NCBI GenBank assembly: GCA_900771325.1
Contig: CAAGNN010000065.1
Location: forward strand, 1-39,313
From: Kiritimatiellia bacterium
Lineage (GTDB): Bacteria > Verrucomicrobiota > Kiritimatiellia > RFP12 > DVOR01
Length of the DNA stretch: 39,313 nucleotides
Direction of reading: 5' to 3'
Position numbers and translations under genes: made by a program. The notes under the pieces were generated by a model. It had not been told where the DNA came from, did no database searches, and saw only the letters and a program-made list of their open reading frames with translations. This document shows, one piece after another, positions 30,837 to 39,313 of this stretch; position 1 is the first letter of the stretch, and each line of letters begins with the position of its first letter.

Positions 30837-31726
30837 TGCGCCACCTCCCCGCCCTCCTCCTCATCTGCATTGCCCTGGCCGCCTCGCTCCGCGCCCAGCC
30901 CAATCCCTTCGAGGCCACGGTGGAGACTATGCGCGAAAACCGCGTTCCCTTACGCATCCACCCGGCCAACAACCTCCAGACCCTCCAAGCCACGCTCAAC
31001 GGCAAGCCCTGCACCCTTCTCTTCGATACGGGCGCCTCGCACACCACCTTCAACGCCGCCTTCGTCGACTCTGCCCTCCCCGACCTTCCCCGCCAGCCGC
31101 TCATCCTGCCCGGCCAAACCAACGTCCGCCAGCGGCCCGACCTCATCCCCGTCGACTCCCTCCAGCTCGGCAACACCACCCTGCGCAACTTCTACGCGAT
31201 GGTCCTCCCCCTCGACCACCTCTCGCGCGCAGTCGGCACCCCCATCGATGGCATCCTCGGCACCAACTCCATCGCCTACGCCCCCTGCCTCATCTCCCTG
31301 CGCCAAGCCTCCGTCACCTGGGCCCCCGCCCCCGAAAGCCTCCCCGAGCGCCTCGCCGAGACCCCCTCCCTCCCCCTCGCCCCCGAGCGCGCGCCCCTCG
31401 CGCCCATCACCCTCCTGGCCTGCCGCGAACCCGAGGGTGACACCTGCCCGCTCTTGCTCGACTCCGGCTCCTCCTACACCTTCCTGCCCACCTCCTTCTG
31501 GCCCGCCGCCGAGGAGACCCTCGCCCTCGCTGCCACCAATGTCAACGCCTCCGACCAGAAGCACTACCGGCGCGGCCAGCCCGGCAACCTCCTCCTCGGC
31601 GAGCGTTCGCTCCCCGTCACCCCGCTCTTGACCGACCAGGACCACCATCAGATTGGGGCTGACCTCCTGGCGAACTACGACCTCTTTGTCGACTTCCGTC
31701 TCCGTCTCCTCAAGGTGATCCCATGA
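30836..31726 (+). CDS. Secreted retropepsin-like aspartic protease with two active-site motifs
   Basis: A 296-residue protein with a signal peptide ('LLLICIALAASLRAQ'). The first lobe has 'TLLFDTGASHTTF' (D64-T-G) and a closing 'PIDGILGTNSI'. A second lobe has 'CPLLLDSGSSYTFLP' (D209-S-G). Bacterial retropepsin-like proteins usually have one such motif and dimerise; two in one chain is pepsin-like. Exported to periplasm or beyond; substrate unknown. Its start overlaps the previous stop and its own end overlaps the next start by four bases (ATGA), so translation is coupled to both. Confidence 0.78.
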   Translation: MRHLPALLLICIALAASLRAQPNPFEATVETMRENRVPLRIHPANNLQTLQATLNGKPCTLLFDTGASHTTFNAAFVDSALPDLPRQPLILPGQTNVRQRPDLIPVDSLQLGNTTLRNFYAMVLPLDHLSRAVGTPIDGILGTNSIAYAPCLISLRQASVTWAPAPESLPERLAETPSLPLAPERAPLAPITLLACREPEGDTCPLLLDSGSSYTFLPTSFWPAAEETLALAATNVNASDQKHYRRGQPGNLLLGERSLPVTPLLTDQDHHQIGADLLANYDLFVDFRLRLLKVIP

Positions 31727-32409
31727 CCCCTGCCACCCGCGCCCTCGTCCTCCCCTTCGCCCTCTGGATTGGCGGCATCGTCCTCCTCCTCTTCCCGCAC
31801 AGCTACGACGCGCCGGCCTACCTCTATGCCGCCAAGACCCTCCTCTGCGCCCTGGCTCTCGCCCTCCTCAAGCCCTGGCGCCACGCCCCCTGCGCCAAAC
31901 GGCGCGGCGACTTATCCCTCGGCCTCCTGGTGGGCCTGGCCGTCTACGCCCTCTGGGCCCTCCCCGAAAGTACTCCCTGGCCGGCCGTGACCGCGTGGTA
32001 CCGCCGCTGGCTCGTGATGCTCCCCGGCGCGCTCCCCGACTACAGCGCCTCCTGGTGCTACGCCTACTCAAGCCACCCCCTCCTCGCCCTCCTCAAACTC
32101 GTCGGCTCGGCCTTCGTCATCGCCCCCATCGAAGAGTTCTTCTTCCGCGGCTGGCTGATGCGCTCGCTCACCCAGCGCGACTGGCAGGAGTTGCCCCTGG
32201 GCAAGGTCTCCACCGCCGCCTTCTGGGCCACCGTCGCCGTCTTCGCCTTCGAGCACGACCGCTTCCTCGGCGGCGCCCTCGCGGGGCTGGCCTACGGCGC
32301 CCTCGCCCGCAACACCGGCAGCCTCCGCGCCCCCATCATCGCCCACGTCACCACCAACTTCCTCCTCGGCCTCCAAGTCCTCCTCGCCGACCACTACCAC
32401 TTCTGGTAA
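31723..32409 (+). CDS. CPBP-family intramembrane protease
   Basis: A 228-residue membrane protein. Motif 1 'APIEEFFFRGWLMRSL' (EExxxR) and motif 2 'FEHDRFLGGALAGLAYG' (FxxxH-like; here the His sits in FEH), then 'RAPIIAHVTTNFLLG' with the last histidine, are the CPBP/CAAX protease signatures. Six to eight membrane helices. Members mature peptides or process prenylated or surface-anchored proteins. Coupled to the aspartic protease gene by an ATGA overlap, suggesting a joint role in processing surface proteins. Ends nine bases before the convergent nuclease gene. Confidence 0.88.
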   Translation: MTPATRALVLPFALWIGGIVLLLFPHSYDAPAYLYAAKTLLCALALALLKPWRHAPCAKRRGDLSLGLLVGLAVYALWALPESTPWPAVTAWYRRWLVMLPGALPDYSASWCYAYSSHPLLALLKLVGSAFVIAPIEEFFFRGWLMRSLTQRDWQELPLGKVSTAAFWATVAVFAFEHDRFLGGALAGLAYGALARNTGSLRAPIIAHVTTNFLLGLQVLLADHYHFW

Positions 32410-32418
32410 GCCCGGCGC

Positions 32419-33501
32419 TTATCTGCGGGCTCCTTTGCGCAGGTTGCAGGTGCGGCAGAGGAGTTGACAGTTCTCGCGCGTGGTGGGGCCGCCCTTCGAC
32501 CAGGGCTTAATGTGGTCGGCGTCCATCTCCTCCAAGGGAAAGGCCTCGCCGCAGATGGCGCAATGGCCGAGCTGCTGTTCGTAGACGGCCTGCCTGGTGT
32601 TGCCATCGAAGGTGCGCAGGTTGAGGTGGCGCTCGTCGTGATCAAGTACATAGGCGTAGATACCGCTCTGGCGTTGCACATCGCTATCGGCCATCAACCG
32701 CGAGACCTCCTTTTCCAGCGCCTGGGCATCGAGCGTGCGTTCGTGGTGCTGCCGGTAGAGCCGCCCCCAGTCGACCCCCTTCAGCGCCCGGCGGACCACC
32801 GGGAAGGTGGTCTTAGCCCAGGCGATAACGGCCTGAAAGTGGAGCCATAGGGCGGCGGCATTGGGGTCGAGCTGGTGCGAGGCAAGGTAGGGCTCCGCGC
32901 CCACGCCCATCCACTCGAGCGCCGTCTCCAGCAGCTCCTGACGGATGACATCGGCCTTCACGTAATCCTTGGAGAGGCGGTAGGCCGCGCAGTTGCGCTT
33001 GCTAAAGTGCTTCTTGGCATCATTGACGAAGGGGCCGCAGTAGACCGCGTTGAGCAGCTCCTGCTCGGTGAGCCGCTCTCCGGCGATATTGATGGTGCTA
33101 AACCAAGCGAGCTTCTCGCTCTCGGTGCCGCAGCAGACGTAGACCATCACCTTATAGTCCAGGATAGGCTGCTGCTCGTCGTCTTTCAGATTATGGAAGT
33201 AGCGCATATCGTAGGCGAAGTCGCCATTGACATATTGGCAGAGGGAGAGGGTCCGCTGCTGACCGTCGATGACCTCAAAGGTGCCATCGCCGCGGTCTGC
33301 CCAATACATCACATTCAGCGGATAGCCCTGAATGACCGTGTGAATGACCGCCGCGCGCTGCTTCTCGTTGTAGATAAACTCGCGCTGATAGGCCGGGCGG
33401 ATGTCCAACTTCCCGCCGTAGCCCACCACCCCCAACTCCTCGCGGTCCGCATACCCCGCCGTCAACTCCCGAACCGTCACCTCTCGCAACGTAATCTCCA
33501 T
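32419..33501 (-). CDS. DUF262-HNH endonuclease
   Basis: A 360-residue protein. The N-terminal DUF262 (ParB/Srx-like) domain has 'RPAYQREFIYNEKQRAAVI' and 'EVIDGQQRTLSLCQYV', with the DGQQR motif used for nucleotide handling in GmrSD-type enzymes. The C-terminal HNH domain has 'HCAICGEAFPLEEMDADHIK' and 'NCQLLCRTCNLRKG', with both zinc CxxC pairs and the catalytic DH. Such proteins occur in defence against modified phage DNA and as restriction-like partners. TAGGAGG precedes the ATG. It lies 11 bases after the adenine methyltransferase gene, forming a two-gene unit. Confidence 0.88.
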   Translation of the reverse strand: MEITLREVTVRELTAGYADREELGVVGYGGKLDIRPAYQREFIYNEKQRAAVIHTVIQGYPLNVMYWADRGDGTFEVIDGQQRTLSLCQYVNGDFAYDMRYFHNLKDDEQQPILDYKVMVYVCCGTESEKLAWFSTINIAGERLTEQELLNAVYCGPFVNDAKKHFSKRNCAAYRLSKDYVKADVIRQELLETALEWMGVGAEPYLASHQLDPNAAALWLHFQAVIAWAKTTFPVVRRALKGVDWGRLYRQHHERTLDAQALEKEVSRLMADSDVQRQSGIYAYVLDHDERHLNLRTFDGNTRQAVYEQQLGHCAICGEAFPLEEMDADHIKPWSKGGPTTRENCQLLCRTCNLRKGARR

Positions 33502-33512
33502 TGTCTTACCTC

Positions 33513-34460
33513 CTATTTCCGCCGAATAAGCAACCGCTCGTAAATCCGTTTCCCCGCAACATAGGGCGCACCTTTGGGCATATCGGTCGTGCTCGTGCCG
33601 AGAATCTCGAATTGCTCCGGGTTGTACTTGTCCAGAAAAGTAATCGGTACGCCCATCACGCCGTCGTAGTCCATAGGAATCTCAGCTGTTTTGTTGACAT
33701 TGATGGCTTCGTAGTTGTCGTAGAAGGGATACTTCTCGGGCGAGTAGGTCTCATAAAGCACAATCCCCTCGTGGCGCTTTTGGATATCCAAATTGGTGAA
33801 CCACGTAACGCCCGAGACGCGGATCATCCCTTCCCGATGGTCCCCAGCCGTCGCGACATCCTCGTATTTAGAGATGAAGTGGCCAGCTCCACCCTTGAAA
33901 CCATAGCCTAACCATACCTTATTCTTCACGATAAGCGGAAAGATGTCGCGGTAATGAATGGCATTTTGGTGGCCGATAATCAGGAACTTCTTATCATAGG
34001 CAATGAGTTGGGCCACGAACTCGCGAAAGAGGGAGAAGGGCGGGTTGGTGACTACAATATCGGCCTCTTTGAGAAGTTCGATACACTCGGCCGACCGAAA
34101 GTCGCCGTCCCCCTTGAGCGGACGAATCCCAATCTCCTCGGGATCCGGCACGCGGTTGCCGTTGCGGTCGCCAAAGTATTCCAACCAAATCGCCTGCTCG
34201 CTTTGGTTCATCGAGAAGAGGTCCGGCTCTTGGTTCTTGTAGCAGACGGAGATAAGCCGCCGAAGGCCCAACCGCTCGAAGTTGCTGGCGAAGTAGTGAA
34301 AGAAGTTGCTGATCCGCGGATCGTCGCAGTTGCAGAGGACAGTCTTGCCCCGAAAGTGCGCCGTGTAGTGCCGCACCTCGTTCTCAATATCGACGAGTTG
34401 GGTGTAAAACTCGTCCTTCTTCGCCTTCATTGCCCGGTTGAGCCCAGCATTCCCTGCCAT
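33513..34460 (-). CDS. EcoRI-family adenine-specific DNA methyltransferase
   Basis: A 315-residue protein. 'LNRAMKAKKDEFYTQLVDIE' and 'VLCNCDDPRISNFFHYFASN' match the EcoRI-methylase family (PF13651), and 'ADIVVTNPPFSLFREFV' is the NPPF catalytic motif of N6-adenine methyltransferases. The ATG at 34460 follows AAGGAGG; a longer open frame to 34550 lies within the inverted-repeat leader and is unlikely. Paired with the DUF262-HNH gene instead of an EcoRI-like nuclease. The long leader (from about 34665) holds a large inverted repeat. Confidence 0.9.
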   Translation of the reverse strand: MAGNAGLNRAMKAKKDEFYTQLVDIENEVRHYTAHFRGKTVLCNCDDPRISNFFHYFASNFERLGLRRLISVCYKNQEPDLFSMNQSEQAIWLEYFGDRNGNRVPDPEEIGIRPLKGDGDFRSAECIELLKEADIVVTNPPFSLFREFVAQLIAYDKKFLIIGHQNAIHYRDIFPLIVKNKVWLGYGFKGGAGHFISKYEDVATAGDHREGMIRVSGVTWFTNLDIQKRHEGIVLYETYSPEKYPFYDNYEAINVNKTAEIPMDYDGVMGVPITFLDKYNPEQFEILGTSTTDMPKGAPYVAGKRIYERLLIRRK

Positions 34461-34481
34461 AAAGAGCACGCCTCCTTTCAC

Positions 34482-34607
34482 GTGCTTCAACTGAGGCCCT
34501 AGGAAAGCCCATTGGTAAACACGGTAAAAGAAGACGTGCCGATACAGCACGCCCGCCCAAACTCGTTGCTTACCAATTGAAGTTTCCTAGGTTCCAGTTG
34601 AAGCAAC
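34482..34607 (-). repeat. Long imperfect inverted repeat in the methyltransferase leader
   Basis: About 39 bp at 34482-34520 are the reverse complement, with some mismatches, of 34568-34607. Shared blocks on one arm are CAGTTGAAGC, TTTCCTAGG and TTACCAAT. The arms enclose 47 bases. It ends about 20 bases before the methyltransferase start and would be transcribed as a long stem-loop in its 5' leader. It may be a regulatory RNA structure, an operator, or the remains of a small mobile element. A shorter hairpin, CCTGCGG/CCGCAGG (34631-34652), lies just upstream. Confidence 0.7.
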
Positions 34608-34670
34608 TTGTTCGCGCAAAGCGCAAAACAGCCTGCGGACTCTCCCCGCAGGTGAGGCCCAGTATACCAC

Positions 34671-34679
34671 AAACCCACC
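34671..34679 (-). promoter_or_regulatory. Promoter of the methyltransferase operon
   Basis: On the minus strand TGGTATACT (34679-34671) is an extended -10 box. Transcription would start near 34664, giving a leader of about 200 bases. Like others in the window it has no strong -35. Confidence 0.45.
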
Positions 34680-34808
34680 CCACCGCGCGTGTGAGTCGCC
34701 GTCCCCCTCAAGGTGAGGGAGGCACGAGGGGGATATGAGGCCGCCACGGAGGGCGGCCACGCACCACGCTTACCGAAAACGCCTCCGCACCGAGCCCAAA
34801 ATGGATCC

Positions 34809-34962
34809 GCCCCAGGTTCGGGGTCAACCCGGGGCGGGTCGGAGGTCAACCCGGGGCGGGTCGGTCTTCAACCCGGGGCGGGTCGGTCTTCAACCCGGGG
34901 CGGATGCAAAGCGAACCCGCCCCGGGTCCGAAGCGAACCCGGGGCGGATGCGAAAAAGGGCA
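34809..34962 (-). repeat. 22-bp tandem array E (GGGGCGG...AACCC units)
   Basis: Seven units of exactly 22 bp start at 34809, 34831, 34853, 34875, 34897, 34919 and 34941. Five begin GGGGCGGGTCGG or GGGGCGGATGC; those at 34809 and 34919 are inverted (GCCCCAGG, GCCCCGGGTCCG). Units end in AACCC. The 34919 unit closely matches the first unit of D2 14 kb away. Units at 34919 and 34941 form an 11-bp stem, CCGCCCCGGGT/ACCCGGGGCGG. The array follows the 3' end of the KAS III gene. The rest of 34680-35061 has no gene I can support. Confidence 0.88.
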
Positions 34963-35061
34963 GGGGCCCGCACAGTTCCCCTCCCACCCCCTCCGTCGCG
35001 GCACGCGCGCTGTCAGCTAACCGCTAACCGCTGCGAGCGTAGCGAGCCTCGGGGCGGGGGA

Positions 35062-36036
35062 TTAGAGGCGGCGGAGGGGGAGGCAGTTGGAGAAGTCGAA
35101 GGAGAGGGAGGCGGTGAGCCAGGAGAGGCCGACGCCGAAGGCGGAGAGGAGGAGGCGTTTGGGGCCGGGAGCGAGGGTGGGCGCGAGGTCGCAGCAGAGG
35201 AGGGGGAGGGAGGCCGAGGAGGTGTTGCCGCGCTGGCTCATCAGGCAGGGGGCCTTCTCCGGCGGCAGGCGGAGAAGGCGGGCGATTTGGCGGACGATGA
35301 AGGCGTTGGCCTGGTGGAGGAGGAGGAGGTCGAAGTCCGCGAGGGCGGTGTGGGTGCGGCCGAGGAAGTCTTGGATCTGCTCGGGGACGCGGGTGATGGT
35401 GAAGTTGAAGACATCGGTGCCGGCCATTGAGAAGGGGGCGGCGAGGGGGATGTTGATGGCTTCGCTGCCGGCGGTGGCGGCGAGGAAGCGCCAGGGCTCG
35501 GCGGCCTCATCGCGCGAGACGAGGGCGGCGAAGGCGCCGTCGCCAAAGAGCATCGCGGTGGCGGGGTCGGCGGGGTCGACGAGGCGCGAGAGGGTGTCGC
35601 CGCCGAGGATGAGGACCTGGGAGAGGGCCGGGTTTTGGAGGAAGTGCGCGGCGGTGAGGAGGCCGAGGAGGAAGCCGGAGCAGCCTTGGTTGAGGTCGAG
35701 GGCCAGGCAGGCTTCGCCGAGGCCGAGGCGGTGCTGGAGGAGGGCGGCGGTGGCCGGGGCACGCGCCTCGGGGGTCTGGGAGATGAAGAGGAGCAGGCCC
35801 ACGCGCTGGGGGTCGAGGCGCCCGGCGGCGATGAGGTCGCGCGCGGCGGCTTCGGCCATCAAGGCGGTGGTCTGGCCGGGGAGGGCGGTGGGGAGGGTGT
35901 CGATGCCGGCGACTTCCCGGAAGCGGGCGACCTTGTCAGCGCCAAACTGGGGGATGAAGTCTTCGAGGGGGCGGCAGTGGGCGGGGAGGACGCAGGCGAG
36001 CGCGTCGAGGCGCAGGCCGGAGAAGGTGGAGAACAC
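35062..36036 (-). CDS. 3-oxoacyl-ACP synthase III-like protein
   Basis: A 324-residue thiolase-fold protein of the FabH/KAS III type. Catalytic triad motifs: Cys in 'DLNQGCSGFLLGLLTAAHFL', His in 'FDLLLLHQANAFIVRQIARL' and Asn in 'MSQRGNTSSASLPLL'. 'GGDTLSRLVDP' and 'AMLFGDGAFAALV' are also typical. These enzymes join an acyl-CoA or acyl-ACP to malonyl-ACP, or act as acyl- or O-transferases in special pathways. The two carrier proteins just upstream (2 and 14 bases apart) suggest a dedicated small pathway and not housekeeping fatty-acid synthesis, since no other fab genes are near. Confidence 0.88.
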   Translation of the reverse strand: MFSTFSGLRLDALACVLPAHCRPLEDFIPQFGADKVARFREVAGIDTLPTALPGQTTALMAEAAARDLIAAGRLDPQRVGLLLFISQTPEARAPATAALLQHRLGLGEACLALDLNQGCSGFLLGLLTAAHFLQNPALSQVLILGGDTLSRLVDPADPATAMLFGDGAFAALVSRDEAAEPWRFLAATAGSEAINIPLAAPFSMAGTDVFNFTITRVPEQIQDFLGRTHTALADFDLLLLHQANAFIVRQIARLLRLPPEKAPCLMSQRGNTSSASLPLLCCDLAPTLAPGPKRLLLSAFGVGLSWLTASLSFDFSNCLPLRRL

Positions 36037-36038
36037 GG

Positions 36039-36263
36039 TTAGGGCTCTTTCGGGATGGGGGCCAGGAGGTCGGCCACGGTGCGGAAGGCGGCGCAGGAGG
36101 TGCCCGGGAGGGTGATGTTGAAGCGGAAGCGCAGGAAGGCGAGGTAGGCCAGGAGGGCCATAGAATCCCAGGTGAGGGGCGCTTCGAGAGGGGTCTCGGG
36201 GGTGAGGGGAGCGGTGGCGCCGAGGATGTCGGCCAATTCGCCGAGGAGTTCTGCTTGGTTCAT
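36039..36263 (-). CDS. Acyl carrier protein, second of the pair
   Basis: A 74-residue carrier protein with 'LTWDSMALLAYLAFL', where the serine of the DSM motif would carry phosphopantetheine; helix 1 is 'ELLGELADIL'. It is less acidic and shorter at the C-terminus than AcpP. It lies two bases before the KAS III gene, which is its likely partner. Confidence 0.75.
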   Translation of the reverse strand: MNQAELLGELADILGATAPLTPETPLEAPLTWDSMALLAYLAFLRFRFNITLPGTSCAAFRTVADLLAPIPKEP

Positions 36264-36275
36264 CGGGTTTAGACC

Positions 36276-36497
36276 TTAGGGGAGGGTGTCGAGCAGATCG
36301 CCGACGGTGTTGAGGGAGGTCAGCTGCTTGGCGCTAAAGGCCACGCCCAGGCGGCGTTCGAGGCCCAGGAGCATCGCCAGGTGGGCCACGGAGTCCCACC
36401 CCGGCAGGTCGCGGAAGGGGGTCTGGCGGGTGAGCGGGGGCATCGGCTGACCGAGGAGTTCGGCCAAGAGGGGAGTGAGCGTTTCAAGCGTTGTCAT
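36276..36497 (-). CDS. Acyl carrier protein, first of the pair
   Basis: A 73-residue carrier protein. 'DLPGWDSVAHLAMLLGLERR' holds the phosphopantetheine serine (DSV), and 'LNTVGDLLDTL' is the fourth helix. It heads the operon, with its promoter in the 83-bp region shared with the divergent peptidyl-prolyl isomerase gene. Similar to ACP1 only in the core, so the two probably carry different acyl groups or act in sequence. Confidence 0.8.
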   Translation of the reverse strand: MTTLETLTPLLAELLGQPMPPLTRQTPFRDLPGWDSVAHLAMLLGLERRLGVAFSAKQLTSLNTVGDLLDTLP

Positions 36498-36516
36498 ACG
36501 CCCATTGTAGCAAATA

Positions 36517-36525
36517 TGCTATACT
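36517..36525 (+). promoter_or_regulatory. Promoter of the isomerase gene
   Basis: TGCTATACT (36517-36525) is an extended -10 element in the divergent gap, 55 bases before the start codon. A candidate for the leftward carrier-protein operon must lie in the same 80 bases but is not clear. Confidence 0.5.
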
Positions 36526-36580
36526 GCGCGCACTTTTGTTCCCACGCAGATGCATATCCACAGAGAAGGAAGCAGAGATT

Positions 36581-37480
36581 ATGGCAGAGAAGATTGTCGC
36601 AACGGTCAATGGCGATCCGATTCCGCAGGAGGCGGTGGACTTTGAGTTGCAGCGCTTGATCCACTTTTACCAGCAGCAGGGGTTGCCCGAGCAGCAGATT
36701 CGCCAGCAGTTGCAGGTCCTCCAAGCCCGCGCGCTCGACCAGGCGATCGGCACTAAGCTCCTCATCAACGAGGCCAAGCGCCTGAACATCCCCGTCACCG
36801 ATGCCGAGCTCGACGCGCAGTTCGAGACCTACATCGGCCAGTTCGGCGGCGACCGCGACAAGCTCGTCAAGGCCATCGAGGCCCAGGGGATGACCGTCGA
36901 GGCCTTCAAGCAGGAGCTCCGTCAGGGCGCGATGATCAGTAAGCTCATCGATCAAGTCTGCGGCGAAGTCCCGCCCCCCACCGAGGAGGAAATTGCCAAG
37001 CACTACGCCGAACACAGCGAGGAATACGAGACCCAGCCGCGCGTTCTGGCCCAGCACATTCTCATCAAGCCCGAGCAGGAGACCGCCGAGGCCAAGGCCG
37101 CCGCCAAGGCCAAGCTCGAGGCCATCCGCGAGCGCATCGTCAAGGGCGAGAGCACCTTCGCCGACGAGGCCAAGGCCCACTCCGATTGCCCCAGCGGCAA
37201 GAGCAACGGCGGCTCGCTCGGCTGGTTCGGCCGCGGGATGATGGTCAAGCCCTTCGAGGAGGTCGCCTTTACCATCGCCCTCAACACCGTCTCGGAGATC
37301 CTCGAGACGCAGTTTGGCTACCATATCATCGTCAAGACCGGCGAGGAGCCCGGCCACAAGCCCGCCCTCGAGGAAATCCACGACCAGGTGCGCGACTTCC
37401 TCCTCCACGCCAAGCGCGGTCAGGCCGTCTCCGACCACGTGGCCACCCTCCGCCGTCAGGCCGACGTGCAGATTGGCTAA
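36581..37480 (+). CDS. Parvulin-type peptidyl-prolyl cis-trans isomerase
   Basis: A 299-residue PpiC/SurA-like protein. The N-terminal helical chaperone region (about 1-125, 'RLIHFYQQQGLPEQQIRQQL') is followed by the parvulin domain: 'RVLAQHILIKPEQ', 'KGESTFADEAKAHSDCPSGK', 'NGGSLGWFGRGMMVKPFEEV' and 'ILETQFGYHIIVKTGEE'. It speeds proline isomerisation during folding. No signal peptide is seen from the ATG at 36581 (MAEKIVAT, preceded by AGAAGGAAG), so it may act in the cytoplasm, unlike periplasmic SurA; a longer open frame from 36491 does not add a convincing signal peptide. Confidence 0.9.
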   Translation: MAEKIVATVNGDPIPQEAVDFELQRLIHFYQQQGLPEQQIRQQLQVLQARALDQAIGTKLLINEAKRLNIPVTDAELDAQFETYIGQFGGDRDKLVKAIEAQGMTVEAFKQELRQGAMISKLIDQVCGEVPPPTEEEIAKHYAEHSEEYETQPRVLAQHILIKPEQETAEAKAAAKAKLEAIRERIVKGESTFADEAKAHSDCPSGKSNGGSLGWFGRGMMVKPFEEVAFTIALNTVSEILETQFGYHIIVKTGEEPGHKPALEEIHDQVRDFLLHAKRGQAVSDHVATLRRQADVQIG

Positions 37481-37585
37481 GCCCCGCCACGCCTAAACGC
37501 CCCTCGCCGCCGCGGTCTGCCGTGGCCGGGGGGTTATTATCTGCTCCGTCCTTCCGTTCCACCTTCCCCGCGCAGGTTTCCCGTT

Positions 37586-39313
<1,728 letters not shown>

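Overview
The window is GC-rich, densely coded bacterial DNA. It carries a monomeric [FeFe] hydrogenase next to a thioredoxin-like [2Fe-2S] protein, which points to a strict anaerobe with fermentative hydrogen metabolism. It also has a eukaryotic-like Ser/Thr kinase with a BspA-type leucine-rich exodomain, proteins resembling type III secretion translocators, a eukaryotic-type UDP-glucose dehydrogenase and a SAM-II-like riboswitch before metK. This mix fits a host- or sediment-associated Gram-negative anaerobe, perhaps of the Verrucomicrobiota/Lentisphaerota/Kiritimatiellota group. That placement is inference only.

Layout. 1-2298 (+): the end of a leucine-rich-repeat protein and a membrane Ser/Thr kinase. 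2302-5054 (-): an SF1 helicase, a DarT-type ADP-ribosyltransferase toxin and a NADAR-type antitoxin in one operon. 5456-16403 (-): a complete-looking type III-B CRISPR-Cas locus. In transcription order it has cas1-cas2, leader and 10-repeat array, then a CARF-family protein, a small protein resembling AcrIII-1/Crn2 ring nucleases, an HD-less Cas10 (cmr2), cmr3, cmr4, cmr5, cmr6, cmr1 and a Card1/Can2-type CARF nuclease. No Cas6 is present. 16990-18234 (-): an IS30-like transposase. 18599-20074 (+): an MBOAT acyltransferase. 20584-20802: a dense cluster of hairpins. 20940-25214 (+): a translocator-like protein (SctE/IpaB/YopB type) followed by four small paralogues with a shared C-terminal motif. 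25252-26613 (+): promoter, SAM-II-like riboswitch and metK. 26733-32409 (+): the hydrogenase pair, then UDP-glucose dehydrogenase, a C_GCAxxG_C_C protein, a sugar-phosphate transferase, a two-lobed aspartic protease and a CPBP protease. 32419-34460 (-): an EcoRI-type adenine methyltransferase with a DUF262-HNH nuclease. 35062-36497 (-): two acyl carrier proteins and a KAS III-like synthase. 36581-39313 (+): a parvulin peptidyl-prolyl isomerase and the first part of Tex.

The Cas10 keeps its GGDD cyclase motif but lacks the HD nuclease. Defence would therefore rest on Cmr4 RNA cleavage and on cyclic oligoadenylate activating Card1, with up to two proteins able to bind or degrade the messenger. 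Three defence-type modules (DarT/NADAR, CRISPR III-B, methylase/DUF262-HNH) lie in one 32-kb stretch.

The most unexpected signal lies between the genes. Four intergenic regions carry tandem arrays with an exact 22-bp period and unrelated or partly related cores, each including at least one inverted unit that can form a hairpin. They lie at 5248-5335, 16627-16846 (two arrays), 20103-20510 and 34809-34962, always on the 3' side of an operon. I do not recognise them as a named element.
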